Shown here in pieces: positions 31,226 to 40,027 of a stretch of DNA of 55,258 nt. The notes beneath the pieces are model-generated. The model searched no databases. It was not told the origin of the DNA and saw nothing but the letters and a program-made list of their open reading frames with translations. Position 1 is the stretch's first letter. Each line of letters opens with the position of its first letter. The translations under genes and the position numbers were made by a program. The DNA is taken from the NCBI RefSeq assembly GCF_000158915.1, contig NZ_GG657754.1:2099536-2154793 (forward strand). The letters are read 5' to 3'. This stretch comes from Streptomyces himastatinicus ATCC 53653. GTDB lineage: Bacteria; Actinomycetota; Actinomycetes; Streptomycetales; Streptomycetaceae.

Positions 31226-34200
31226 TCACGCTCCGTCGGTCTCGTAGAGCCGCCATGCCGGGTAGCGCGAGGCCTTGCCTTGCTGCTCCGTGTCCTCCAG
31301 AAGACCCCGGCGGTGCAGCATCAGCCTCAGATGACGGGCGGGATCGTCGCCGTTTTCTGGACCGGGGTCCAGCAGCACGGCGCGCGGGGTGCCGTTGTCA
31401 TGGTGCACGAGCGCGTCGGCCGGATGGCCGTTGACCGTTTCACCGAGTGCGACGCGCGTGCCCGGTCGTGTGGACAGGGCCACGTAGAGGCGTCGTAGGA
31501 GGTCGCCGCCGTCCGGTTCGCCGACACGGGGGTTGTCGGTGGTGGCGGCGCTGAGGAGTTCGGCGGCCACGCCGCCTTCCCTCGCCCAGAGGTCCTTGTC
31601 TCCGACGATGACGAGGTGGCTGCGGGCGCGGGTGATGGCGACGTTCCAGAGGTTGTGCTGGCGGTTGACCCAGCTGATCGCGCCGGGATGCATGCCGTCG
31701 CCGGCCACCAGAGAGAACACCATGACGTCGCGTTCCCCGCCCTGGAAGGTGTGCACGGTGCCGATGCGGACGCGTTGCTCATCGTACTGGCGGAGCGCAT
31801 CGCGCAGTTCGTCGGCCTGGCCTCGGAAGGGGGTGACGACGCCGATGGTGGCTTCGGTCGGCAGATGCTCGAACAGGTTGCGCACGAAGCTGTGCACCTG
31901 GCGGGTCTCTTCGGTGTTGACCCAGGAACTGCCGTAGCGCGGGCGGGTGGCACGCCCCTGCACGTGAGACCAGAAGAGGGCCGGCCGCGGCAGGGACGGC
32001 CGTTGGCGGATGTCCGTCAGAACCGTCAGTCCGCCGTCGTAGAAGAGCCGGTTGGACAGGACGGCGATGTGCGGGTGGCAGCGGAAGTGCTCGTCGAGGA
32101 GGAGGGTTCCGCCCACGGCCTGCTCGGCTGCGTGGAAGGCGGAGTGACGCAGGTAGGCGATACGGTGTTTCTCCAGCCACTCGGAGCGCAGCCCGTATCT
32201 GCGGCGGATCAGGGCCTCGCGTTCCGGGCCGATCTTCGTGATGTGCGAGAGCTGCATGGCGTCGCCGATGACGAGGGCGCGGCGTGCGCGGAAGAGCAGG
32301 GGCAGCACGTGGGGGATGGCGCACTGGCTAGCCTCGTCGACGATGACCAGGTCGAAGAGGGCCGGGTCCGGGGGGAAGCGCCGGGCGGAGAGACTGGTGA
32401 CCGCCCAGCCGGGTGCCGCGGGCAGGACCTCCCGGACGGCGGGCCAGTCAGGACTTCCCTTGGCGCGTAACAGGTTGGAGATGCGTTGCCGTCCGGAGCA
32501 GGCAGTTGTGCGGACGGCGCTCGCGAACAGCGTGTGAGCAGCGGACTGCACACGCGACTCGCTGCTCGTGAGGGTGGCGGTCAGTGCCCCGTCATCAACG
32601 GTGGTGAGCTGCTCGTACATGCTGCGCCACGTCGTCTGGGCCGCGGCGAAATCAGCGACGGTGAGACAGACATCGACCAGGTCACCGTCGTGCCCGTCCA
32701 GGCCGAGTCCGCGCAGGAAGCGGGCGCGCCGTCGCCGGCCGAAGAAGCGGGCGCCAGCACGGCGTCTGGCCTTCTCCTGCAGCTTGTGCAGGGTCGGTGC
32801 GTGGGAGCAGGCGTCAGCGAGGTCGGCCACCGACAGGCCGAGCCGTGCTGCAAGCTCCTCGCGTGCCGCACCCGTCGTGCGCAGGTCCCGCTCGGCTGTC
32901 GCGATACGGGCGTAGTCCTGGCGTACGCGGGCCAGTTGGTCGGCGGCGACCTCGGCGTGCATGGCCGCGGTCGACACGTTGGGCTCGGGATCCGCAGCGG
33001 CACGCAGGAGGTGCAGAGCGTCGGTCTCGGTTTCCTGGTAGCTCTTTCCTGTTCTCGCCCGGGCAGAGCCGGTACGCACGACGCTGCCGGGGACCAGCCG
33101 TTCACAGCGGTGCCACACCTCGTCCACGGCCTCATTGTTGGTAGACGCCACCAGTACCGTCTGCCCCCGGGTAATGGCGGTGGCGACGAGGTTGGCCACG
33201 AGCTGGCTTTTGCCCGTGCCGGGCGGCCCAGTCGCAACCGTGAGACGGTGCGACATCGCCGAGCGCAGGACCGCGGCCTGGGCTTCGTTGCACGGCAGGG
33301 GCGTCACCAGGTGCGGCGGCGCGGGGTCGGCCAGTTCCAGCGCACGGGCGCGCTCCGCTGTGTCCGGGGACAGGGCGGCGAGCGCTGTCTGAGGGATCCG
33401 GTCGATTCTCTTCGCAATGTCGGCGAAGTCGTCGAGGAGTTTCTTCGCGTAGCCGGTGTCGGGCAGCGCCGTGAACAGCACGGCGGTGTTGCGGGCACCG
33501 TGGGTGGGCGTGTGAATGTCGATGTGGTCGGCCAGCGCGTCGGGGTGGAGCGCCTGGACGCAGGGCAGTTCGAATTCCTGCTCGAGCAGCAGGCGTATGT
33601 CGGCGGCCATACGGTCGTGCTGACCGCGGTGCCAGGTGGGCTGGTAGGCGTCGGCGAGCTGAGCCGCCTCCTCCTCGCCCAGCCAGTCCTTGGCCAGTTG
33701 ACGGTGCGGCTGGACCGGACCGTACGGCTTCAGCCGCACCTCGCCGCCCGCCGAGACGACTTCCACCCGCCGAACCAGCAGCGGGGCGAACTTCGGATGC
33801 CGCCACGGCCGCCCACCGCGGGGGCCGTTGACCACCACGGCTGGGTAGCCCGCCCACAGTTCGGCGTCCTGCTCGGCCGCCACGTCGATCAGCGGCTGGG
33901 CGTGCGACGGAAGGGCCATGCAGCCGTCGTCGTCGACCTCGCCGGACAGAAGGCGTTCCACACCGTGCAGGCACACGTACGAGCCGTCCTGGTCGCCTAC
34001 CGGCATCAGCGGGGTTTCGGTGTCGTCGGCGAGGACACACTCGCGGTAGTAGTCGAGCAGCCGACCCCATGTTGGCTGAGATGAGACGGCCTTGGGGGTC
34101 GGCCGGGCCGGGCCGGTCTGCGGCATCGCGGTCCGTCCGCTGAACGGCACGAGGATCGGGACGGTGCCGAGCGGGCAGTCCGCGAGGACGATGCGGTCGT

Positions 34201-34945
34201 CGACGCCGTGCGTGGACTGCACCGGGACCTGACCGCCCTGGGCGCGCATGCGCCGGTTGACGTAGTGGAAGAGGTCGTCCACCGACACGTCGCCGTGGCC
34301 GTCCTTGCTGACCTTGCCTGTGCGCAGCGCCTCAATCACCTGCGCCGTGAACGCGGACGGCTGGACCTCCGCGCCGGCCGGCCCCGCATCGGCGTACGAG
34401 TCCTCGCTGGCCCGGGAGGAGGAGAGCACATGGACGCCACGGCTGGTCAGCAGCGCCTTCTCGCCGGACTTCGCGATTTTGCCGGTCTCCTGCCGGTCCG
34501 TGGTGCGCAGCCCCACGGCGAAGCCGCCGCTGCGGCAGCAGTCGATCATGACGACTTTCTGCGGGGCCCAGCATGCCTCGAGCTGCTCGTTGACGAAGCC
34601 GGCGTCCACTGCTGTGTCCGCGATCCGGTCGAAGTCGGTGTCCTTGGCGATGAAGTAGAACTGGCCGCCGTCCCGGACCAGGCGCGCACCATGCCCGGAC
34701 ACGTACACCAGCGCCAGCTCGTCCTGCTCGCAGGCCTCCAGGAACTCACTGATCGCGGCCCTCATGTCGTCGGCCGTGAGGTTGTCCAAGTGCGTGACGG
34801 ACGTGAACCCGCCGATGTTGCGGTGCTGCAGGACCTGCCGCATGCCCCAGATGTCGGCCAGCGTGGACGGCAGCGCTGCGAAGCGGCCGTCGTCGTAGAG
34901 TTCGTTACCAATCAGCAGAGCGCGCCGTTTGTTCAGTCTGGTCAC
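31226..34945 (-). CDS. caspase-like protease fused to SF1 (UPF1/DNA2-type) helicase
   Basis: 1239 residues from GTG 34945 (GGAGGG nine bases before; GTGA overlap with the upstream gene). Residues about 8-260: caspase fold, with catalytic His85 in VYVSGHGARL and Cys137 in VMIDCCRSGG. Residues about 545-1150: superfamily 1 helicase, Walker A ATGPPGTGKS (571-580), Walker B LVIVDEASQ, motif III ALVIGDAMQLSH, then IGTVHTFQGGERDV and NVAITRARSHLVIVGD. A helicase sensor controlling a suicidal protease is the expected logic. With the EACC1-type partner this fits the NTP-dependent conflict systems of filamentous actinobacteria. Target proteins unknown. Sits at the start of the cargo. Confidence 0.92.
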   Translation of the reverse strand: MTRLNKRRALLIGNELYDDGRFAALPSTLADIWGMRQVLQHRNIGGFTSVTHLDNLTADDMRAAISEFLEACEQDELALVYVSGHGARLVRDGGQFYFIAKDTDFDRIADTAVDAGFVNEQLEACWAPQKVVMIDCCRSGGFAVGLRTTDRQETGKIAKSGEKALLTSRGVHVLSSSRASEDSYADAGPAGAEVQPSAFTAQVIEALRTGKVSKDGHGDVSVDDLFHYVNRRMRAQGGQVPVQSTHGVDDRIVLADCPLGTVPILVPFSGRTAMPQTGPARPTPKAVSSQPTWGRLLDYYRECVLADDTETPLMPVGDQDGSYVCLHGVERLLSGEVDDDGCMALPSHAQPLIDVAAEQDAELWAGYPAVVVNGPRGGRPWRHPKFAPLLVRRVEVVSAGGEVRLKPYGPVQPHRQLAKDWLGEEEAAQLADAYQPTWHRGQHDRMAADIRLLLEQEFELPCVQALHPDALADHIDIHTPTHGARNTAVLFTALPDTGYAKKLLDDFADIAKRIDRIPQTALAALSPDTAERARALELADPAPPHLVTPLPCNEAQAAVLRSAMSHRLTVATGPPGTGKSQLVANLVATAITRGQTVLVASTNNEAVDEVWHRCERLVPGSVVRTGSARARTGKSYQETETDALHLLRAAADPEPNVSTAAMHAEVAADQLARVRQDYARIATAERDLRTTGAAREELAARLGLSVADLADACSHAPTLHKLQEKARRRAGARFFGRRRRARFLRGLGLDGHDGDLVDVCLTVADFAAAQTTWRSMYEQLTTVDDGALTATLTSSESRVQSAAHTLFASAVRTTACSGRQRISNLLRAKGSPDWPAVREVLPAAPGWAVTSLSARRFPPDPALFDLVIVDEASQCAIPHVLPLLFRARRALVIGDAMQLSHITKIGPEREALIRRRYGLRSEWLEKHRIAYLRHSAFHAAEQAVGGTLLLDEHFRCHPHIAVLSNRLFYDGGLTVLTDIRQRPSLPRPALFWSHVQGRATRPRYGSSWVNTEETRQVHSFVRNLFEHLPTEATIGVVTPFRGQADELRDALRQYDEQRVRIGTVHTFQGGERDVMVFSLVAGDGMHPGAISWVNRQHNLWNVAITRARSHLVIVGDKDLWAREGGVAAELLSAATTDNPRVGEPDGGDLLRRLYVALSTRPGTRVALGETVNGHPADALVHHDNGTPRAVLLDPGPENGDDPARHLRLMLHRRGLLEDTEQQGKASRYPAWRLYETDGA

Positions 34946-35358
34946 TCGCCGCTGCCCTCCGGCGTGCCAGGCTCGCCGGCGGCCACCTTGTCGAGAAAGT
35001 CGCTGATCACCCGCTGCTGCGCGGCATCGGGCCTGCCGGTGATCGCGGCGGAGTGACCGTTGAAGGTGACTTCGACCTTTCGGTGGCGATCCCTGGCACA
35101 CCACTCCGTGATCGCGGTGATGAGGATGCGGGCCACCGGCCGGGCGACCGCTCCTGCCGTGGCCGCCCAAAGCGCGATGTCGCCCACGCCGGTGCCCTTG
35201 TGACCCGGCGCGACGGGTTTGTCGGCGTCGGTGAACCCGACGCTCAGGCCGTCAGTCTCCTGCAGCGCGGCGTGGAGATCGCGGGTGAGCCGTTCCTGCC
35301 GGAGCCCGTCTCCTCCCGTCTCCACCACGAGCTGCCACCGGAGTCCCCCGTCCCGCAT
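34942..35358 (-). CDS. EACC1-type small adaptor (effector-associated constant component)
   Basis: 138 residues. An N-terminal beta-rich part (LRWQLVVETGGDGLRQERLT) is followed by GVGDIALWAATAGAVARPVA, a hydrophobic helix. The C-terminal strand-helix is KVEVTFNGHSAAITGRPDAA. This plan, with a DLH..L start and a terminal strand for a beta-lactone-like EACC1 fold, is that of the constant component found beside caspase- and trypsin-like effectors in actinobacterial conflict systems. ATG 35358 follows AAGGAG. Translationally coupled to the caspase-helicase, so the two work as one system; the exact role (adaptor or activity switch) is not established. Confidence 0.75.
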   Translation of the reverse strand: MRDGGLRWQLVVETGGDGLRQERLTRDLHAALQETDGLSVGFTDADKPVAPGHKGTGVGDIALWAATAGAVARPVARILITAITEWCARDRHRKVEVTFNGHSAAITGRPDAAQQRVISDFLDKVAAGEPGTPEGSGE

Positions 35359-35482
35359 CCGCCACTCCTTGCTGTTGGTCCGTCACATGGGATGACTTTG
35401 ACATGAGGGTGTCTGCGGGAATAGCTCGGCGGACAGCCGAGGGGACGGCATTCGGCCAGTCGCACGCGAGTCGTGTGGCCGT

Positions 35483-36865
35483 TCACACGGAGCTGAGACG
35501 GCGGCGTCTCCTCCGGGGCGGCTCCGGCAGCAGCTGCATCGCCATGACGGAGCCGTCCTCCCGCACGGACACCGGCCCGTCCCAGTCATGCTGACCGCGC
35601 AGGGAGCGCCACCGCGGCCGCATCGCATGCGCCTCGCGCCGGTACTCCTCCACCCGCCCATCCCTTAGAAGATCGAACAGGTTCTCCGCGAGGCCGGAGA
35701 ACGCCTCGACACGGGTGCCGTTCAGCCGGAACACGTGGTCCGTCCCGACGAAGTTGATCCCGCCGATCTCCTGCTCGACGTCCTGGACGATGCCGGTCCC
35801 GGCATGAGTGAAACCCTCGAAATGCCGCCGCCCCTGCCGCTTCGTCAGGTATCGGGCGGTGGGCTCCCCGCCGCCGGTGAACCCCATCAACCCGGCAGCG
35901 CCCGCCCGTACCAGAACCGAACGGAACCACGCGTACCGGTCCGGCAACACCTGAAACCCGCTGACGCGCTCGTCGTCCTCATCACCATCGCCCGGGATGC
36001 ACACATCGGGGTAAATGTTCAGGTCCTCCACCGGCAGGTCCGCGCCCGGGGCATCGGGTTGGACGGTCAGTGAGCCGTCGCCCGGGGCGTGCAGGACGTG
36101 CACGCTGATCCCGCCCTGCCCGAGCAGTTCCGTGGAGGTGACCAGCGTCGGTGTCTGGTCCCAGGGACCGATGTGCAGCGCCTCCACTCGGGCCGAGGCG
36201 CTGGCCAGCTGGGTGTGCACGTACGACGGTTTGCTGTGGGTGCCCTTACACGCCAGGGGAATGACTTTCGAGGGTTGTCCCGGCTTCCACGCCTCCAGGA
36301 GGAAATCGGGCCGTAAACTCACCCAGTCCCGGCGCTTGACCTCCTTGCCCACCAGCGCCCAGCCGGCCTGCAGCGCGATGTCGGCGTCCACGACCGACAC
36401 GACGTGATCCGGATACCGCTGCTTCAGAACACGCTCGGCCACGGTGAGCGCGAAGCCGATCCCCAACTCGCCGGACTGCACTGTCTTGTAGTGCCGCCGC
36501 GGGTTCAGCCCTTCCTCCGACAGGGCCATGTACCGGCCGGTGCTGCCCTCCAGCGCTTGGCAGTATTTGAGGCATCCCCAGTGCTCGGCCAGGCCCCGCC
36601 CCGCCCCCTGCCGGGACAGAACCTGGGCACGCCCCAGCGCGTGCAATATCTCCCACGGCGTCAGTGTGAATGACTGGCCGACCTCAGCGGACGGCAGCGC
36701 TCGCAGCCCCGCTTTCCGCCGCAGCGGTTCGCGGTCTTCTTCGCGGCGCTCCTTGTCGTCTTTCGCCGCGGCGTCGGCGACGGCCGCTGCGAGTGCGGTC
36801 GTTGAGTTGACCTGCACGTTCCATGGCCTCACCAGGTCTTCGAGTACTTCTTGGGCAACAGCCAC
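35483..36865 (-). CDS. unknown 460-aa protein, possible PD-(D/E)xK-like core
   Basis: Start GTG 36865 has GGAGGGGG upstream. The N-terminal 60 residues are Lys/Arg/Glu-rich and helical. The middle has RPDFLLEAW followed 13 residues later by VIPLACKGTHSK. A PD ... (hydrophobic strand) xK arrangement suggests a restriction-like fold, with Cys in place of the usual Glu of ExK, so activity is doubtful. The C-terminal part (HVFRLNGTRVEAFSGLAENL, DGSVMAMQLL) ends in a run of Arg. No membrane segment. It lies 124 bp upstream of the EACC1 gene on the same strand and may belong to the same system. Not recognised as a named family. Confidence 0.6.
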   Translation of the reverse strand: MAVAQEVLEDLVRPWNVQVNSTTALAAAVADAAAKDDKERREEDREPLRRKAGLRALPSAEVGQSFTLTPWEILHALGRAQVLSRQGAGRGLAEHWGCLKYCQALEGSTGRYMALSEEGLNPRRHYKTVQSGELGIGFALTVAERVLKQRYPDHVVSVVDADIALQAGWALVGKEVKRRDWVSLRPDFLLEAWKPGQPSKVIPLACKGTHSKPSYVHTQLASASARVEALHIGPWDQTPTLVTSTELLGQGGISVHVLHAPGDGSLTVQPDAPGADLPVEDLNIYPDVCIPGDGDEDDERVSGFQVLPDRYAWFRSVLVRAGAAGLMGFTGGGEPTARYLTKRQGRRHFEGFTHAGTGIVQDVEQEIGGINFVGTDHVFRLNGTRVEAFSGLAENLFDLLRDGRVEEYRREAHAMRPRWRSLRGQHDWDGPVSVREDGSVMAMQLLPEPPRRRRRRLSSV

Positions 36866-37268
36866 TCGTCTCCCCCTCCGCTCCGGCCGCGATACGGCAA
36901 GAGGCGCGACGCTACGGCGACCGCGAGGGGCGCACACAAGAGTGCAGTAGCGCACGGAGGCCGAAACCATCCTTTGCCTCCCGTTGTGCTGATTTCACAG
37001 GATGCGGGCACTTCCAGGGCTTGAACGGTCCTCGACCCCTCGGACAAGACAGCGCCGTCAGCGCGGGGAAATGGCTCGTTTCCGGGGGCGCCCCAGAGGC
37101 AGGTACTCGGATTGCTCCGCCCACGAGATACAGATAAGAGCGTGATGCGCCCAGCGGTTCAATGGTGACCAGCGCTGGCGAACCCGGCCCGACAAGGACC
37201 GTAAGAGGCCTTGCTCAACCGGCGGGGACCGCTGCGGCGACGATTGACGGTCCGCACGAGTCCGCCGG
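36866..37268. other. intergenic region inside the cargo
   Basis: 403 bases between the divergently placed 460-aa gene and the tail of the zinc-finger/winged-helix gene. It presumably contains the promoter of the 460-aa/EACC1/caspase-helicase run. No repeats, RNA or coding sequence recognised. Confidence 0.4.
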
Positions 37269-38276
37269 TCACCGCCCCGGCGCTAGAGTCCAGTGCACGT
37301 CACCTGAATCCGGGCAGATCCTCCACCCTTCCAGAACGCCGTTCGCCGTCAGACGGCTGAGCACGCCATGAAACCCCTGATCACGCAGGCCGCAGTCACG
37401 GATGATCCGATCCCATTCACTCAAGCCCTCTCCCGAAGACGGATCGCTGCGCGCCGCGAGATAGACAGCCGACAGCCGCTGTTGCGGCTCCAGCCCACCG
37501 ATCCGGGCAGGGCACCCGATGCGCAGTGCCCAGTCGGCTGCGCGCCGCCGGTCAGGGCGGGCCGGCGACTGGGCGAGCAGCGTCGCATCGCGAAGCTCCG
37601 CAGCCACCCCGGCCGTTTTAGGGCCGTTCACCACGCTCAGCCACTGCGCGCGCTCCAACTCATGGCACGCCCCCTCCGCGTCGATACGAAGGCTGCACAG
37701 CAGGCCCGCACGCAGTTCGACGTGCATGTACGCGTTCATACGCAGGGCGCACTGCAGCGCGAGGAGCCTCGCCCCGGCGGACACGTCCGCAGGCAGGGCC
37801 GCGGCCAGGTAGCTGAGGATCTCACTCACGCGGACACGCTCCCCCGGTCCCCGGCAGGGCCGGGGACCGCGTGGCCGCGCGGAAGGCGGGTGGAGCGGTG
37901 CGGCCAGTACGGTGTCGGGCACGACGGCGGCCTGGGTGGTAGCCGCGGCGCAGGCACCGCATGCGTCGGCGAGGCGCCAGACGCGGCCGCCGCGTTCGCA
38001 GGCCAGGAGCAGGCGGATGGGCCCCGCGCACCCGCGGTGGCGCCGGTGCCAGCGACAGCCACGTTCATGACACTGACAGATCCGCAGGTGCGGCGCCCTC
38101 AGATCACTACGGGCATGCCGGGCGAGATGGGCCAGGGCCGCCGAGCGCGCAGACTCCGCCGTGACCCGTCGGCCGTCCTGGGGACAGTGCTGGCAGACGA
38201 GGACGAGCCCTCCCGTCTGGCATCTCAGTTCCACCGTCCAGGTCCGCGACGCCTGCCACACGGTGCGCAGCCTCAT
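37269..38276 (-). CDS. Cys/His-rich protein with C-terminal winged-helix-like region
   Basis: 335 residues from ATG 38276 (GGAGGAA ten bases upstream). The first 110 residues have many Cys and His in pairs (CQHC, HLRICQCHERGCRWHRRH, CGAC), so probably structural zinc. The last 60, EWDRIIRDCGLRDQGFHGVL and then SRLTANGVLEGWRI, read like a winged helix. Divergent from the small XRE gene, with three copies of a 16-bp palindrome-half motif between them. A DNA-binding regulator of the neighbouring module is the best guess; no named family recognised. Confidence 0.65.
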   Translation of the reverse strand: MRLRTVWQASRTWTVELRCQTGGLVLVCQHCPQDGRRVTAESARSAALAHLARHARSDLRAPHLRICQCHERGCRWHRRHRGCAGPIRLLLACERGGRVWRLADACGACAAATTQAAVVPDTVLAAPLHPPSARPRGPRPCRGPGERVRVSEILSYLAAALPADVSAGARLLALQCALRMNAYMHVELRAGLLCSLRIDAEGACHELERAQWLSVVNGPKTAGVAAELRDATLLAQSPARPDRRRAADWALRIGCPARIGGLEPQQRLSAVYLAARSDPSSGEGLSEWDRIIRDCGLRDQGFHGVLSRLTANGVLEGWRICPDSGDVHWTLAPGR

Positions 38277-38348
38277 GGACGTGTGTTCCTCCCATCCCGA
38301 TCCGGCGCCACCCCCACCCCGCCGTACGGCGGGGCGGCCGACACCGTA

Positions 38349-38430
38349 GTGCAGACCCCTGCCCTCCCGACGGTAGACCCATCGGGAGAAATAGGGCAGA
38401 GGTCTGCACTGACAGGGCAGGGGTCTGCAC
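38349..38430. promoter_or_regulatory. three-copy operator-like motif GGGCAGGGGTCTGCAC
   Basis: GTGCAGACCCCTGCCC at 38349-38364, GGGCAGAGGTCTGCAC at 38394-38409 and GGGCAGGGGTCTGCAC at 38415-38430. The first and third are exact inverses over 16 bp and the second differs by one base. Between them CTCCCGA and TCGGGAG form a 7-bp hairpin stem. The cluster ends 14 bp before the XRE start codon, so it is well placed for autoregulation of both divergent genes. Confidence 0.82.
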
Positions 38431-38444
38431 CGTCGGATGGTCGG

Positions 38445-38717
38445 GTGACGATCTTGCCGCCCGATCCGGACCTCAACGCGCTCCGACTGGAGCTGGGGCG
38501 CCTGCGGGCTGAGCGCGGGTGGAGCTATGACGAGCTCGCCTCCCGCAGCGGTCTGGCCAGGCGCACCGTGATCGAGATCGAGCAGGGTCGCACCGTCGGC
38601 ACCCTCAAGACATGGCACGCCCTCGCGCACGCCCTGGACACACCGTTCGACGAGCTCTTCGCCACTCTCTGCCACGAGCACGACCTACCTGGGGCCAGCG
38701 ACAGCTCGGACAGCTGA
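38445..38717 (+). CDS. small XRE-family helix-turn-helix protein
   Basis: 90 residues from GTG 38445. It is almost only a helix-turn-helix: LRLELGRLRAERGWSYDELA, then RSGLARRTVIEIEQGRTVGT and WHALAHALDTPFDELFA. The frame is open further upstream through the operator cluster, but that part has no protein-like character. It probably represses its own promoter and the divergent zinc-rich gene through the 16-bp motifs. First gene of the XRE-DUF6083-helicase run. Confidence 0.85.
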   Translation: MTILPPDPDLNALRLELGRLRAERGWSYDELASRSGLARRTVIEIEQGRTVGTLKTWHALAHALDTPFDELFATLCHEHDLPGASDSSDS

Positions 38718-38879
38718 TCCGGGCCCGTCCGACGCCGACGGCGATTCACCCGATCCGGCAACGCCGTGTCGAATACGTGAGCAGTCGTTCGCACTGTTGT
38801 CGCCCCGCTCTGCTCTGCCCGGGGGTACACCCGGGCCAGGTGCCGCCGGTGGGGCGTGTCGGCTGGCAGGTTCGCCAGC

Positions 38880-39755
38880 ATGCACTCCCCCTCCTCTCCT
38901 TCTGCACGGCGCTGGGACGGCAGCCGCGCGAGCGCACCTCAGCGGCGATCCCTGCGTATCGCCCCCGTTAGCGCCAGCAGGTTGCTTCGCTGCGGCCAGA
39001 CCACCTCCTGCAGCCAATGCGGCAATCCGGTCGAGTGGTACCCGGGGGCCGACGACCGACTGGTGCAGCTGCATCCGCACGAACTGCGGGTGGCCAGGGT
39101 GCCGGAGTCCTGCCGCTGGCATGTCAGCCGCGGCATCGCCCATCCCTCGGGCGACGGGAGCAACTGGTGCCGACTGACCCATGACGTGCTGTGCCCAGCC
39201 CGCCCGGCGCCGACTACCGCGCCGCAGCTGTCCGGCCTGCGCCGGTCCCTTGCCCTGCGCACCCGCCGTCTGCTCGACACCGGAGTCCTCACTCCGCCTG
39301 CCACACCGGCCGAAGGGGCGCCGCCGGGCGAGGCCGTCTGCCGTCCGGCCCGGCCCATCGTGCAGCTGCTGTTCGTCCGCTACCTGGCCTCCCGCCCCGT
39401 CGATGAGATCCAGTGCGTCGCCCAGACCCGGCGCCGAACCCGCTGCACAGCCGAGATCCTCGGCCCCAGCGGGTTGCACGGGGTGTGGACCCTGGCACCC
39501 GTTACCGTGCACCACGGTCAGCTCGCACTGCCGTCGGATGTCATGGCCGTCTACAGCCTGTCCGCGCTGCCGTACCAAGAACAGCTGCGCTGGCGAGCCC
39601 AACGGTGTCGGGACCATGCCGCCGCGTCCACCGCCGGTGACCTCGCCGTCGCGGACTGGGAGCCCTTCGACCCACTCCGCCACCACGCGTACATCCACAC
39701 CCGCCTGCCCACGCACGGGCGCCGCCCCGGCGGCCACGCGCCCCGGCGGGTCTGA
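38880..39755 (+). CDS. DUF6083-like zinc-binding protein
   Basis: 291 residues from ATG 38880 (MHSPSSPSARRWDGSR); a GTG at 38856 is an alternative. The first part has CSQCGNPVEWYP, then ESCRWHVSRGIAHP and WCRLTHDVLCP, a Cys/His set typical of a Streptomyces family annotated DUF6083. The second half has AVYSLSALPYQEQLRWRAQR and an acidic/aromatic end before an Arg/Pro-rich tail. Function unknown. Followed two bases later by the next gene start, so the row through the helicase is one operon. Confidence 0.65.
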   Translation: MHSPSSPSARRWDGSRASAPQRRSLRIAPVSASRLLRCGQTTSCSQCGNPVEWYPGADDRLVQLHPHELRVARVPESCRWHVSRGIAHPSGDGSNWCRLTHDVLCPARPAPTTAPQLSGLRRSLALRTRRLLDTGVLTPPATPAEGAPPGEAVCRPARPIVQLLFVRYLASRPVDEIQCVAQTRRRTRCTAEILGPSGLHGVWTLAPVTVHHGQLALPSDVMAVYSLSALPYQEQLRWRAQRCRDHAAASTAGDLAVADWEPFDPLRHHAYIHTRLPTHGRRPGGHAPRRV

Positions 39756-39757
39756 TC

Positions 39758-40027
39758 GTGACGCATCAGTACGCCGTCGAGATCGTCCTGACCCGGCCAG
39801 CCACCGCTCGGGAACTTCACCGGGCCCGCTGCCACGTGACGTTCGCCGCAAACGCCGACCGCACCCGGCTAATGACCGTGCAACGCGGCAAAAGCCAGGG
39901 CCACACCCTGCACCGCCTGCGGCGCAGACTGGACACGGTCCTGCCGATCGACGTGCTCACCACGCACTATCCCGATCGCCATGGGCGAGCGAGTCCTGCT
40001 CAATGTCGTCCTCAGCCGCCGCGCTGA
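39758..40027 (+). CDS. small protein, possibly the first half of a frameshifted gene
   Basis: 89 residues, VTHQYAVEIVLTRPATAREL onward, a plausible small alpha/beta domain rich in Arg. The end HYPDRHGRASPAQCRP loses protein-like character at the same point where the next frame begins MGERVLLNVVLS. The DNA there reads GGGCGAGCGAGTCC: a tandem GCGA. Removing one GCGA would fuse the two frames as HYPDRHGRVLLNVVLSRRAD. Either two overlapping genes or one gene of about 183 residues split by a 4-bp duplication. Confidence 0.6.
   Translation: MTHQYAVEIVLTRPATARELHRARCHVTFAANADRTRLMTVQRGKSQGHTLHRLRRRLDTVLPIDVLTTHYPDRHGRASPAQCRPQPPR

Noticed and set aside
37368..38444. Upstream part of a 449-residue plus-strand frame ending in the XRE domain
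   Set aside because: Only the last 90 residues are protein-like; the rest is antisense to the Cys/His-rich gene and runs through the operator cluster.
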